This document shows positions 24,851 to 37,126 of a stretch of DNA of 64,000 nucleotides, piece after piece. The notes under the pieces are model-generated. The model was not told where the DNA came from. It was given only the letters and a program-made list of their open reading frames with translations, and ran no database searches. The position numbers were made by a program, and so were the translations under genes. Each line of letters starts with the position of its first letter. The first letter of the stretch is position 1. This DNA is from Taxawa tesnikishii (nom. ined.). Taxonomy: Eukaryota > Ascomycota > Dothideomycetes > Dothideales. The stretch covers positions 248,001 to 312,000 of the forward strand of contig JAPDRO010000001.1 in assembly GCA_030247885.1 (NCBI GenBank), given 5' to 3'.

Positions 24851-25733
24851 TGCTGCAAGTCGTGTAACCGGAATGTGGAAATGTATCATGCGAGGTGTTG
24901 ATGTTGATTTGGGCGGAGAGGCGCGAGAATGAATCAGGCGACGCGAAAGACGCGTTCTGCGATGCGTTGCATGACGACATTGGATTAGGTGCAGTGCAGG
25001 CTGCCGAGCCGCGGACGCGGAGATTGCCGGTTGTACTACCTTTTCCAGTCGCTCGTTCCTCTACATTCGTTCACCCTGCAAGATACCGCGAGGTCTGAAG
25101 GGGCCTGAGAGACCGAGCCAGAGCCACAGCCATGGGCTATACTGCTTCGAGGAATTAGATCACTTCATGATATATATGGCTTCCATGTCTCGTTATGCCA
25201 GTCTCGTCCGAAGAGCAGGGGTTAGAACGAGCCGCAGCACTCGCCTTGTGGAAGCCGGCGTTGATAGGCGTTTGCGTTTACGCATGCGGATGTAGTAAAA
25301 GATGTTTGCTGCATCGTTTGTGTCGCGCGATCAATCCCACGATGCCATCATGATGTGCAAAGGACCGCGGATGTAAGCCATGCCCTGCCTTGCTCCCGTT
25401 CAAAACACAAATATAGACAAGTCAAAGGTCCGTCAGCCCCCTTCCCGGCTTCATCCTTCTCATAGCAAGCCAATCCGTGCGGTCGTTTGTGAGTTTCGCC
25501 ACAGACACGCTTCACTTCTGGATTCCATCTTTGTCGCTGCCTGCCCCATCTCCGTCTTCGTCTCCATCTCCAATCACTTTCGTCAACCCCTGATCTTTCA
25601 CTCCTACCTCTACGATGCACTTTCCCTGTCCGATCTTTCCTATCGGACAGCTCCGCCTTCCCTAAGCAGCGAGCGCCAACCTCCTCTCCCATTGAGCATC
25701 GACCTTTCACACTCAAGCACAACCAATACCGAC
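24851..25733. other. intergenic, 0.88 kb
   Basis: Divergent promoter region. The 250 bases before 25734 are strongly pyrimidine-rich, typical of fungal leaders. No gene is supported. Confidence 0.45.
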
Positions 25734-27249
25734 ATGTGGCCATTCGCCCTCCGGCAGAACTGCCCGAGCGGTACTGCCTACCACGTCTGTCAGAATGGCT
25801 TCAAGGGATGCTGCTCTGTCGATCCATGCAACCCGGGGATACTTGCCCAGATGTCTCAGACGATTCTTCTTCTCCTTCTTCCGCTCTAACCTCTGCGCCG
25901 ACGGATTCCTCGCCTAACTCATCCACATCAACTACCCCCGACATCAACACCCCAAATACACCGCTACAAACAGCAACTAGAGCAACCTCGATTGTAACAG
26001 TTACCGGTCCTCTCCCCACCACATCGCAGCAGCCTGCTCCTTCACCCACCACCATCTTCGTCTCTGCGATCAATTCACCATTCACCTCGGCGTCCTCCAG
26101 TAAGTCATCCTCGGCGGGTCTCTCGGCAATTGCTAGCCCAACTGCTTCGTCAACAAACCCCGCGTGTCCCACCGCCAACAACACTGTGGCTGAGAACGAA
26201 GGGACTTCCAATCATGCGAGATACAAGATCCTGTGCGGCATGGACAGTTCGGCTGACTCTTCCGACGCCGTCTCTGTCGTGTCTGGTGGATTCAGTGGAT
26301 GCTTTGCAGCTTGCGACAATGACAGTTCATGCGCCGGCTTCTCATTCGTTGGTTCCGACAATGGGACGTGCCACCTAAAGTCTCAAATTGGAGACTATGT
26401 TAGCAAACCAGACGACAATCTCGTACTCTGTGTCAAGACGAGGAAGGACGCCAGCGAGACTGGCGGAGGCAAGCACACTTCCACCGGCACCATAGTAGGA
26501 GCAGTAGTGGGCAGCGTCGTAGGTGCCCTGCTCCTGCTCCTAATCGCGGCATTCTTTGCCAGGCGAAGGATGCGCAAGAGCAACGAAATGAAGAGAGCAA
26601 CCCTGAAGAACAAGCCTTGGGGAAAGCTGCGTGGAGGCTCAGATAATGAAAGCATGTTCGAACCTGAGAACATGTTTGCGCCTTACGGAGGTAACAACGC
26701 GTGCTTCCTCGCAAGCAGGGGAATGCTGACATCTTCTGCAGGCTATGTTCGCGACAAAGAGCAGCTCCCTAATGGCGACGTGGTGGAAGACATGGTTGCT
26801 CAATTCAAGGCGAGCCCACAATGCAGCGAGCTGGACTCCCAGGAAAAGCAGGTCCCTTGCAGCATGGCTCAGCGGAGAAATCCACAACCGCCTCACTCAA
26901 CAAGCCAAGCGATGGTCGCTCCAGCGCATGGAAACACTTTCGAGATGGAAGACACATCTCCTAAGAACAATACGCCAGAGATGGGAAGCTCGCCTGCAAT
27001 GGGACGGCAATTCGCAGCTTCCGGCAATACTCTGGTACCGGAAGGAAGCGTTGGGGACAGAGGTCGGTTAAGACAGCACGTTATGAGCTGGAACACCTTC
27101 GATCCGAGAAATAGCGGCTCGCAGCCCTCAATCATGTCATCTGGTCTTTCCCTCGCTTTATCTCTCCAGATACTAGCCCGGATTTGCCATCTGGTACCTG
27201 GGCCGGCCAGAACGGCGCTGGGGCGATTAGTGCACAGAACGGCGTCTAG
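25734..27249 (+). CDS. Ser/Thr-rich apple-domain single-pass membrane protein, frameshifted
   Basis: Predicted cell-surface protein of about 505 aa, function unknown. It starts MWPFALRQNCPSGTAYHVC with a cysteine-rich N-terminus ending CCSVDPCNPG. A missing base in the G4 run at 25835-25838 is needed to continue DTCPD into a long Ser/Thr/Pro stalk, probably O-glycosylated. A PAN/apple-like module follows (YKILCGMD to LVLCVK, six cysteines, FSGCFAACDNDSSCAGFSF), then a membrane span (GAVVGSVVGALLLLLIAAFF) with a basic stop-transfer (ARRRMRK) and a cytoplasmic tail. Near 27110-27160 another one-base shift or a short intron leads to SPDTSPDLPSGTW and TAG at 27247. The uncorrected frame would run on to 27673. 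Confidence 0.7.
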
Positions 27250-28519
27250 TCAGTTGCTGCAAAGCGCTGTTCCGCCCTGGTGTGCAGTAGTCGGTTCGGA
27301 TCGTTGTGAGCAGAAAGTAGCTGCCGTATCAGGCAGTCGTACAACCGCAATAGCTGTTTTCCCCGAGGTATTCTTCCGCCTCTCCAATCCCCAAGTGTCG
27401 CACACGTTATTAGACATGATGGCTGTTGCTGTACTTTCTATACTGTCTTCCATTCTTTTTGGTACAAGCATGTATATCAAACCCGCCGTACAAGTATTCA
27501 TAACTCTCCGGCGCCATGCCTGCCTGCACAACGGTTCCCGTGATCCACCACCACCACCCCGTGTGGAGTATCAGTTCGTCCATCCTTCGGGTGCGCTCCG
27601 TGCGCAACTTGGCAAGCCCCTCGTTTTATCGACCACGGACCATCCTTTTATGGGCGGCTACATTCCAGTATAGCCCTCGGTTGCGGTCGTGTGCTCTCAT
27701 TCGCTTAATCTGCTGATACAACAGATACGCAGGGGAAACTCGCGATCGATAGATTAGGCTTCGCACGGCCTGAGATAATTCACATGCCCAGATTAAGCGG
27801 CACTGCGGTCAAAAGCTATAGCAGGAGGCTAAAGATGGTAGGGTAGTATTGCATGCAGTCGTCCCTCTGCCAAGTCGAACAAGTGGATGGACGTGAAGGG
27901 TCCAAGCGTGTCTCGGCCGGTCCCGCAGCAGCCAGGCTAATCGAAACTAGGAAGGCAATCAACAAAGAACGCCATCCTATCTTTACCATGGTGTCATCGA
28001 CTCTGCCAGGTACAGATTAAGCGTGAGAGGTCACTTGAGATGCCTCCACTTTAGCGCGTATATGCTAGAGTTCACATGCAGGCTCTATTGATATTTTGTG
28101 CACGAGCAACGCTAACGATCCTCTTTAGGCCAATAGACGGTCCTTTAACCTGCAACCTCTGGCGGCGACCACATCCCCAAGAACTGATAGAAGGCTTGGG
28201 AGTGCTTCTTCCTGTGTGAGTGCTTAGCGCAGTAGCCGGTTCGTTATCATGCATGGAAACTAACTCCATCCCACCATCAAGGGACCTGGCCAAGATAGGC
28301 TTAAGCATTGCTTGAGCATGCTTGAGTACGTGCGCCTCTGGGGACGAGCAGACTTGACCGGCCTCATCTCGTCCTGTCCTCATTCGGAAGGAGTCAACAT
28401 GTTGCCTCGGGAAGACACTCTTGCACTCGAGTATAAGAAGATGGCAGGATCCCTCGAGATGCGACCAGCAGCGCACCCTTCGCTCGTTGCAGCCTCCTTC
28501 CGTTCGTTCGTCGCTCAAG
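27250..28519. other. intergenic, 1.27 kb
   Basis: No gene is supported. Likely contains the promoter of the secreted peptidase. Confidence 0.4.
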
Positions 28520-30661
28520 ATGCGCTTCTCTGATATTCTCACCGTCGCCGTCCTCGCTGCCTCAGCGGTTGCTTCGCCGACGGGCAACTATGCTCTTCAC
28601 GAGAAGCGCAATACCGCGCCTGAAGGCTGGAAGAAGCTCGACCAGCTCGACCGCCGCGCCGTTCTTCCGATGCGTATCGCCCTTACCCAGAGAAATCTGG
28701 ATAAGGCGTACTCGTACCTGGAGGAGGTCTCCCATCCGACTTCTTCCAAGTATGGCAAGCATTGGACACCTAAGCAGGTGATTGACATGTTCAAGCCAAG
28801 GTACGATCCAACAACGCTACGACTATTGAGCCGATCAGGGCGATTGTGAGACCTCAGAGACAGAACTAATGTCTTCTCAGTGACGAGACTGTATCCGCTG
28901 TTAAGGAGTGGCTCGTGGCTTCTGGTATCCCAGCCGACCGTATCGGCCAAACCGCCGGTCGCGACTGGATCACTTTTGATGCGTCTGTTGATGAGGCGGA
29001 AGCCCTTCTGAAGACCAAGTACCACGTCTACGAGCACGACTACTCCGGACAGCCACACGTAGCCTGTGAGGAGTACAGCCTGCCTAAGCATCTCAAGGAC
29101 CACATCGACTTCGTGACCCCATCTGTGCACTTTGATGCCAAAATCAAAGAGCGCAGCGATGAGAGCATCGAGAAGCGCGATGTTGAACCTGGTGTCGCAA
29201 AGAGCATCGGCCAACCCAGTGGCTGGAACGCCCCAAAGCTCGGTGGATGGTTGAAGAACTGGTGAGTAGCCTGCCCACTCATTGTTGCGCCTTTTGTGAG
29301 ACTGAGACTTGACAAAAGGAAATCCATTATCACGCAGTTGGAAAACTGCGATACGCAGATTGTGCCTAACTGCCTGCGTGCCCTCTACGCGTTTCCACCA
29401 GGCAAATCTGCCAACCCAAAGAACTCTTACGGTATCGTCGAGTACACTCCCCAGGCCTACGTTCCTTCCGACTTGGACATGTTCTTTAGGAACTTCTCCA
29501 GTAAGCAGGTTGGCCAACGCCCAATCACTGACTTGATCGACGGCGGTGTCGTGCAGTCGACTAACCGTTCCTTCAACTTCAACGGCGAATCTAACCTGGA
29601 TCTGGAGTACGCCATGGCCCTGGTGTACCCACAGAAGGTTACTCTCTACCAAGTCGGTGACTTGGTCGAGGGCGCTTCCTTCAACAATTTCCTTGACGCC
29701 ATTGACGGCAGCTACTGCACCTACGAAGGCGGCGATGACCCAACCCAAGACGCCGTCTACCCTGACCCATACGGCGGCTACCAAGGTCCCGAGGACTGCG
29801 GCAAGTTCGCTGCTACTAAGGTCATCTCCACGTCCTACGGCTACAACGAGGCCGACCTGACACCCTTCTACGAGCAACGCCAGTGCAATGAGTACATGAA
29901 GCTCGGCCTGATGGGTGTTTCCGTGCTCTACTCCTCCGGCGACTACGGTGTTGCCGGTAACCGTGGCCAATGCCTTAACCCCAACGGAACGTACAACAAC
30001 GGTAAGTCATGGGTCGATTGTATTCGCTTTCCGAGCTCATCTCGTTTTCGCAGGTGCAAGTGGTATATTCAATCCATCCTTCCCCGCTACCTGCCCCTAC
30101 GTGACCGCCGTCGGTGCCACACAGGTCAAGAACAACACCAACATCGTCAAGGCCCTCGCGACCGGCACTCAGCCCGAGGAGGCCTGCGAGACCGTCATCT
30201 ACTCTGGCGGCGGCTTCTCCAACGTCTTCCCAATCCCCTCCTACCAAGCCAGCGCCGTGCACAACTGGTTCGCAAAGTACCCACCACCGTACGGCGCCGA
30301 CCGCTTCAACAACTCCCAGCAGACCCGCGGATTCCCCGACATCGCCGCCAACGGTGCCAACTACGTCATCGCCATCGACGGACAGTGGGGTCTGGTCTAC
30401 GGCACCTCCGCCTCCTCTCCCACTCTCGGTTCCATCCTCACTCTGATCAACGAGGCGCGCTTCAACGCCGGCAAGAGCTCCATCGGTTTCATCAACCCGA
30501 CAATCTACGCCAACCCAGGCGCTCTCAACGACATCACCCAGGGAGGCAACCAGGGCTGTGGAACTCCTGGTTTCTCTTCAGCGCCTGGTTGGGACCCGGT
30601 GACCGGTCTCGGGACCCCGAACTATCCAAAGCTACTCAAGCTCTTCATGAGCTTGCCATGA
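28520..30661 (+). CDS. secreted tripeptidyl peptidase (sedolisin, S53)
   Basis: Acid serine-carboxyl peptidase releasing tripeptides from protein N-termini outside the cell, 650 aa pre-pro form. The signal peptide is MRFSDILTVAVLAASAVAS. Introns are 28801-28880, 29262-29318 and 30002-30053. The propeptide (residues about 30-200) has the pro-kumamolisin pattern HPTSSKYGKHWT. The mature domain carries the catalytic Glu and Asp in GESNLDLEYA, the oxyanion Asp in SSGDYGV, and the catalytic Ser in YGTSASSP. The end is the calcium-site region DITQGGNQG and GWDPVTGLGTPNY. The family is induced in protein-degrading acidic conditions in Aspergillus; regulation here is not visible. Confidence 0.95.
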
Positions 30662-31544
30662 GAAAGTTTTGGACGAGGAAACGCTTTTACGAAGTATGCC
30701 TTTTTTTCTTTTGAGAGATGTGGATATGGATTCTATACGATGTGCTTGCTGTGGAAGCAATAGACTCGTGAAACTTGTCGTTTTAGAAGACAAGTGCATC
30801 GGGATAAATGAAATCAATGTCCACCTCTCACCTTCGACGCCCACTCGTACAGTCTTCCTCTGTTCTACCTCGGCTTCAATGTTGCTGAGGAGCGTTACTG
30901 CAGCGAGCGACAAGCGTGCGCAAGTGTTTCTGTCGTGACGATGTCGAACTGTCAACGGATGCGCATGCGCATGCGAAACCAAATGGAGCTGGCAGGAGTC
31001 AAATACTGCTCCTTCCCTTCAGGGAACATGGCCAGTGTTACATCAGCCGCTGACCCATTCAGGACGTCCTACCGTTGAACTATAACCCCGGACTCACAGG
31101 CCGGTGGTATGACAATGTTAGATAGACGGCTAACCCTTTACCGAAGATAGGAGGTTTTGGTTAGGAACCGCGACTTGAGCGAAGCCCGAGTAAAGCAGTG
31201 AAGGTATGGATTGAATGTTTGCACACCTGTGCTAATCGTAAAGAGGGTAAGCCCCGCTTAAGAACAGTACTAATCGGGAGTTTTCATCAGTCAGTTTCAA
31301 CTAACTGATCTAACTGGTTGTTGTCGCAAGGCAACAATATAACTGCTTTGTCCGTATACGAAGAACGTATGCGCGTACGGGGTTGTGCTATGCTTTGACC
31401 TCGATGCTCAACCGCAGCTGGACAGGTAGACGAGAACCTAGCATTTAGGCTCCTCAACAACGCCTCTATAGGTACGGCCGTCGTATTGCGATGGCAGTCA
31501 GTCAGGTCAGTCAGTTGGAACTGAGCCGTCGAGATACACGGGAT
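30662..31544. other. intergenic, 0.88 kb, convergent 3' ends
   Basis: Lies between convergent peptidase and GH28 genes. A weak D-arm-like tRNA resemblance at about 31058-31090 (minus) is not supported as a gene. Confidence 0.4.
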
Positions 31545-33177
31545 CTAGTCCGGGTTCTCGCCCGGAATCGGACCGGTGCAACTAAAGCCTGCAGGGTCGA
31601 CCACACTATCACAGAGGTACTGTTTCGGCGTCGTGCCATTGGTCGAGTCGGTCAGATGGACATCTTCGATGGTAATGCCGGTGCACGGAGACGCGGCGCT
31701 ACACTGCAAGCTAGCAACGACGTCGCCCGTTGTGGTGCCGGAGATGTTCCTCACTGTGACATCGTGGATGTTGAAGAGCGACGTGTCGCACTGGCCCGTT
31801 TGCCCGTTGTAGCTGGTGCACTGCGTGATCGTGAAGGCGGTGTTGAAGACGTTCTCGAGGGTGTAGTCTTCGACGAGGAGGCCAGAAACAAAACCTAAGC
31901 CGCCGCCTCCTCCGTTCGGTGGCTGCGCAAGAATCCGTCAGTCTCCGAGTCGCGATTGTTACGTTGGAGTTAAGCTTACGTAGCCTTTTGTGACGCCGGT
32001 CCAGGTCTTGATGTATGCCGCGTATTTCGTGTTGTGGCCACGAATGTTGCGTGCTGTGACATTCTGGATGGTCTCGAATACTCCGTCATACTGACCGATG
32101 GAGCCAATGGCGACACCGAGGCCGTTATAGAAGTCGCAGTCTTCGATCAGGATGTTGGTACTGTTGGCTTTCTGCGAGATGGAATCGTCCCCGTTCTGGA
32201 CGGTCCATCTTCGAAACGTGATGTTGTTCGCATAGATGGTGTCGGCTCCGTCGGTGTTACTTGTTGAGAGCTGACGGGTAATAAGCAAGAGGTTCCAAGG
32301 ACAAGCGTGGTTGGCCGCTTACTCCTGGTCTTGTAGATGTGTTGTTGACGTATATGTCTTGCAGCAGGACGCTGTCTGATGATATGACTGTCATAGTCCT
32401 ATACTAACTCGTCAATTCTGAGATATCTCCAGGGAGAGAGATGAAGAAAGACAAGCCAGTAAAGCACATGTAAAACAGAAGCAGTGTCTCTACACATAGG
32501 ACAGACGTCAAAGACGATACGACACCTACCACATCTGGCTTTGGAGAAAGCGAAGACCTTCAAATACCGAATTGGTAGTATTGCGAATGGTGATTTGATG
32601 AGGCCGTCGTGGGTAATTGGACCTCCCGTTTATAAACTCATACCAGACCTGAAGCCACTTCAGAATTCAATTGACTACAGAGCACCACCAAGTGCACTTA
32701 CCTGTCCATTACCGTTCAGCGTGCCGTAGCCATGCCCGTACCAATGTATGTTATCACCGCCGAACTGCCAAGCCGTAGATTGGTTCTGATAACCCATAGG
32801 CAGGCTGTTATTCAACCAGTAACTGATGTTTGTATCCCACTACCGAACATTGATCGTCAGCCTCGAAGGGAGCAGAAAACGCTCGTTGCACCAACCAGCA
32901 AGGTTCCTCTATGATCAATATCGACATTGGAAAGATCCAGCGTCCTCATCACGCTTTTGATGTTGTATGTTTCGTTCTGGAACACGACCTTGCCACGGCG
33001 ATTGCTCGGATTATGCCCACACTTCTCGAATGCTTCTACGATGGCGGGTGCGGAATCGCCATCGCCGTTTGCGGTCACAACGCACACGTTGTTACCGTGG
33101 GCGTCGTTGTTCTTGATGACCCCAGCAACGACAGCAGCGGGTGCAAGAGCCGCGAAGAAAATAGGGGAGAAACGCAT
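31545..33177 (-). CDS. secreted GH28 exo-polygalacturonase / exo-rhamnogalacturonase-like
   Basis: Pectin-degrading right-handed beta-helix enzyme of 427 aa. The signal peptide is MRFSPIFFAALAPAAVVAG. Six exons with introns 31923-31979, 32271-32322, 32399-32529, 32649-32701 and 32840-32895. GH28 motifs are NTDGADT (first catalytic Asp), NGDDSIS (paired Asp) and YIKTWTG in place of RIK. The usual GHG motif reads GLG in NGLGVAIGSIGQ, so the motif histidine is absent; the GSIGQY and PPNGGGGG blocks point to the exo-acting subgroup. Substrate (polygalacturonate, xylogalacturonan or rhamnogalacturonan) is not decided. Several NxS/T sequons are present. Confidence 0.9.
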
Positions 33178-34154
33178 GTTGGCAAAAAACGTCCGCGCAA
33201 GTCAGACACAAACCAGATGAGGGAAATCCAGTCCAGGCGGCTTCATGAGCATCTCTGTCCGCCTTTTGATTTCCCATCCCCTCAATGGGCTACAGACGTC
33301 ATGTTGTGTATACTAGAGGAGTATGGAGCAACGCATCTGCAGCATACAATGCATTGCATGCGGGGAGTTGCAGCGCGCTAGGTGGATCGACAGGTCCGGT
33401 GATCGGAAGAGGCAAGAACAACTGGATGATTCGCGCTGAGGATGCATCCATTTCAAAGTCTCGGCGTAGGTTGTGCCGAGATGTTGCTCCCGTATTGGTC
33501 GAAAGACCCTCTCCATGTCTGCACATGATGCTGCGAGGCAGTCAGTCGGTGGAACGGATGATGCTGGTGCACCGCTCGATAGTTGAACACGAGCAATAGA
33601 GCTCTGCACCGCTTCTACGCGCATAGCTTGAGAGTAGCTTCATAAGTGTCGTCCGTAGATTGTCAATATGAGGACTGGATGTTGTAGAACTCAGATCTGT
33701 GTGCGCGACTGAAACAACCAGACGTTGGTATAATCGTGGAGGAAGGAGAGAGAGGTCAGCAAATTCGTGGAGAATGCCAAGCCCGTCCCGAGCATGTACC
33801 CGAGTATATTCAACTTGGGAGTGGGTAAAGGCAGACCACGAAAGGCGTCATCCTCGAACAAAGATCAACAAGAGAGAGCGCGTATTAAAGCCGATTAGCG
33901 TGTCTATATACCATGCCTCAACAGGCGGTGTGTCTGGCACCACACATCGCACCGTTCCAACTAAGTCTCATGCACGACAACAAGGAAAGACAACCATCAG
34001 AGGAAAGAAAACAAACTCAACACGTTGGGAATCGAGCAAGGTAAACGACCATCATCTCATGCATCCGTGAATCAGAATCCCCAATCCTGCGCCATGCAGC
34101 CTTGACCTTCGCCAACACTCCATTCGTCCCTTCTGACTTCGGAGGTCGGGCTTT
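33178..34154. other. intergenic, 0.98 kb
   Basis: GH28 promoter and the 3' side of erdS. No gene is supported. Confidence 0.4.
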
Positions 34155-37126
34155 CTAGTCTTCGTCCTCGAAGAAACTCATGATGGCCCTGATACCACCG
34201 GGGCCCAGCCCGTGCGGTGGGTAACAGACATAGATGGGATCCTCCTGAGCACCGAGCTTCTCTCTGAACTCGGATTTGGCGGTCAAGTGCAGCTCACTGG
34301 CGATGGCGTGGTAAGCCTTGCTGAGGACCTTGACCCTGGTGCCCTTGAGGTTGTGGCCAGGGGTGAAGCGGTTGGAAGCACCGCCACCGAAGGTGACGGA
34401 GGTAGCACCCATGGCGGCGCAGGCCTTGAGAGCGTGCATGACAAGGGCCTCGATGGCACCGGATGGTGCGCCGGGGAAATCCAGAGAGAACTTGACTTGC
34501 CAGCCATGGTCGGGGCTCAGCTGGGCAAGGATGACGAGACCGCAGATGGTACCCTCTTTGTCGACGCTGTAGTGGTACTGACGGTGCTCCATGTCTTGCC
34601 ATGGGTGGACATCAGTCAAATGGACCTGCTTGCCCTTGCGGTTTGCCAGCCAATCCTTAACACGCTTGTCGATCTTCTGGCGGACGTCATCTGACACCGG
34701 CTCGCCAATCGGGATGTCGTGGATCTTGACACCCTCCTTCTCCGCGTGGCGGATCTTGCGCTGAATATCATGGTCGTGTTGTGCTGGGTTGTTGCCTGGG
34801 TCAAGACGCTGCTCGGCAGCGACGGAGAAGGTGCGCCAGTTGAATTTGCTCGCGAGTGCTTCCTCGACAGCGTGACCGCAAAGTAACCACAGTGGCTTGA
34901 GGTTACGTTCCTTCTTGATGTAGCGCAAATAGCCGGACATGGTCTTGACGTACTGACTCTGGTGACAGAGCGGGTCGCCGACAGTGATAGCATAGCCCTG
35001 ATGAGGAACGAAACCGACGGCAGCACCAGTGTGCTCATCGCGCCAAATCTCTGTGCGTGGCTCCAACCATGAAGTGTTGGATGCATCACCGTAGTTCGCA
35101 ATAAGCTTCTCGAGGGGTTGAAGCTCCATGTGCGCCAGGGTCCTGTCCTTGCCCTCCCATGGCGGGTGCAATGTGCTAGCTTCCGGATGCCTGAGTTGCT
35201 TGATTGCTGGCTTGGCGGGCAACGACTTGGGGTCGCGAGGGAACAACGTAGCGTGCCTAATGTCGCCCAGCTGGAGCAGAAGCATCAACATACGCTCCAA
35301 GCCAATACCACCACCCCCGTGTGGAGGCGCTCCCCACTCGAAACCTTGCATATAATCCTCCAAATCATCAGGGTTCATCTTCAGCTTCTCCATGTTGTCC
35401 CGAAGCGTCTTCGCATCGTGAATACGCTGACCGCCAGAAAGGATTTCTTGTCCTCTGAGGAAAATATCGAAAGAGTTGGTATATCTAGGGTCGTTGGGGT
35501 CAGGCATGGCGTAAAACGGTCGTGCACCCGTGGGGAACTTGTCCAAGACGTAGTAGTCAGTGTGGTATTTTTCCTTGACCAGTTTACCCAGCGCGATTTC
35601 ATCCCTCGTACCGAGATCCTCATCTTCTGGAAGCGGTTCACCGTTCTCCTTCTTGTGGCCCGCCTCAGTCAGCATCCTGATACCTTGTTTGAAAGGAATG
35701 ACAGGGGTCTTCTCGGTCCAGACGAGGTCTTCGTGGGGAAGTGCTTCTTCAAGGTATCAATCTCGTGGCGGAAGTGCTTGTACACGCCAGCGAAGATGGA
35801 TTTGAATGTGTGATCAAGAACACGAAGAACTTCATGGTAGTGCTCGTCAATGGCCATCTCAAGATCCAGACCGGTGTACTCAGTCATATGCCTGTGGGTG
35901 TTGCTGTTCTCTGCACGAAAGACCGCGCCAATCTCAAAGACCTTGCGGAAGTCTGCCGAGATACACATCTGCTTAGCTAATTGCGGAGACTGAGCCAGAA
36001 ACGCTGGTCTACCGAAGTAATCCAGCTTGAAGACACTGGCACCAGACTCGGTGGCACCACCTTGAAGCTTGGGCGTGTGGATTTCAATGAATCCTTGCTC
36101 AAGGAGGGTTTGACGGAAGAAAGTTGAAACACCAGACTGTATTCGGAAAATGCTCTGCGAGGTGGTCGTCCGCAGGTCGATAATGCGGTTCGCCAGTCTG
36201 GCACGATCCGACACCCGGTGTCGAGGATCATCTTCAGCCTTTGTTTCTTCTTCAGTAACTTCCGCTTCCCCGACGTTGAAAGGTAAAGGCTCTGTAGGCG
36301 CGGCCTCGACATAGAGTTCGTGGATGGAAATTTCGAGGCTGTGAATGGATGTTCCAATAATCTCTCCTTGCTTCGCTTTGGGTTCCTGCACTACACCCTT
36401 GACACAGAGCACAGATTCGAGGTGAAGATGCTCGGCAAAGTAGATCATGCCCGTTCCGACACCCGCATGCTCGTGAATGAGGCCCTGGATGGTGGTCGTC
36501 TGTTGCCGCAGAACCATGAACACGAGGTGTGCACTGATATTGCGCAGGCTGTGCAGTCGGGCTCTGAAGACGACCGACTTGCCGATATGAGAATCGTTGA
36601 GCTCGAGAAGGTCGATGCGCCTATCGCCCGACAGTCCACCGGCGTAGTTGTTGATAGGAAGCACACCGTACTTCTTAGCCATGTCCGGGGTCTCGCCTTC
36701 CTTAGCACGCCGTTCGGCTTCCTCCCTCTTCTTCCTGTCGGCCTCAGCGTGTTGTTCGGCCTCCTTCTGGTGTCTTTCCTTTTCCTGGAGCTTCTCATGC
36801 TTGCGCAGCTGGGCCTTGCTCATGTGCTCGCCGTCTCGGTTCAATGGGCCGCCGTCGGACGAGCTTGAAGAGCTTGAATCCCGCCTGAGTTTATTCCTGA
36901 AAGCGCCAAGAGGGCTGTGTGTGGGACGGTGTTCGGTGGTGGATTGGCGAGGAGTGTGCTCGCCTGATCTTCTTCCGTGCCCTCCGTTGCTGAGCCCGGA
37001 CATGCTCTTGCGAGGGCTGTCGGTACTCCTGCGAGGACTCTCATCTTCACTCTGCACAGCGCTGCTCGAGGCGCTGTCGCGGTCCCTGTGCTTCAGGCTG
37101 TGGAAAGCCTTCTTGAGCGCGGACAT
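34155..37126 (-). CDS. erdS: ergosteryl-3-O-L-aspartate synthase: AspRS fused to DUF2156
   Basis: Bifunctional enzyme of about 990 aa. The class II aspartyl-tRNA synthetase part charges tRNA-Asp; the C-terminal DUF2156 (GNAT-type aminoacyl-tRNA transferase) part moves Asp onto ergosterol in characterised fungal homologues. The order is a disordered, Ser-rich then charged Lys/Glu helical tail (1-148), OB-fold anticodon domain from MAKKYGVLP (149), AspRS core with motif 2 FRAENSNTHRHM (about 400) and motif 3 GGGIGLERM (about 608), then DUF2156 from about 675 (TGAAVGFVPHQGYAITVGDP, FGGGASNRF, CYPPHGLGPGGI) to the end. One base is missing in the C4 run at 35735-35738, shifting KKHFP to HEDLVWTEKTP. 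No intron is seen. A free-standing cytosolic AspRS should exist elsewhere. Confidence 0.92.

Noticed and set aside
28597-29970. 457-codon antisense frame over the tripeptidyl peptidase
   Set aside because: Shadow of strongly codon-biased coding sequence on the plus strand, without its own motifs.
31040-31090. tRNA-like sequence on the minus strand (TATAGTTCAACGGTAGGAC, D-arm-like)
   Set aside because: The anticodon loop lacks the T before the anticodon, the anticodon stem has a mismatch, and no T-arm or matching acceptor 3' strand follows. At best a degenerate relic.
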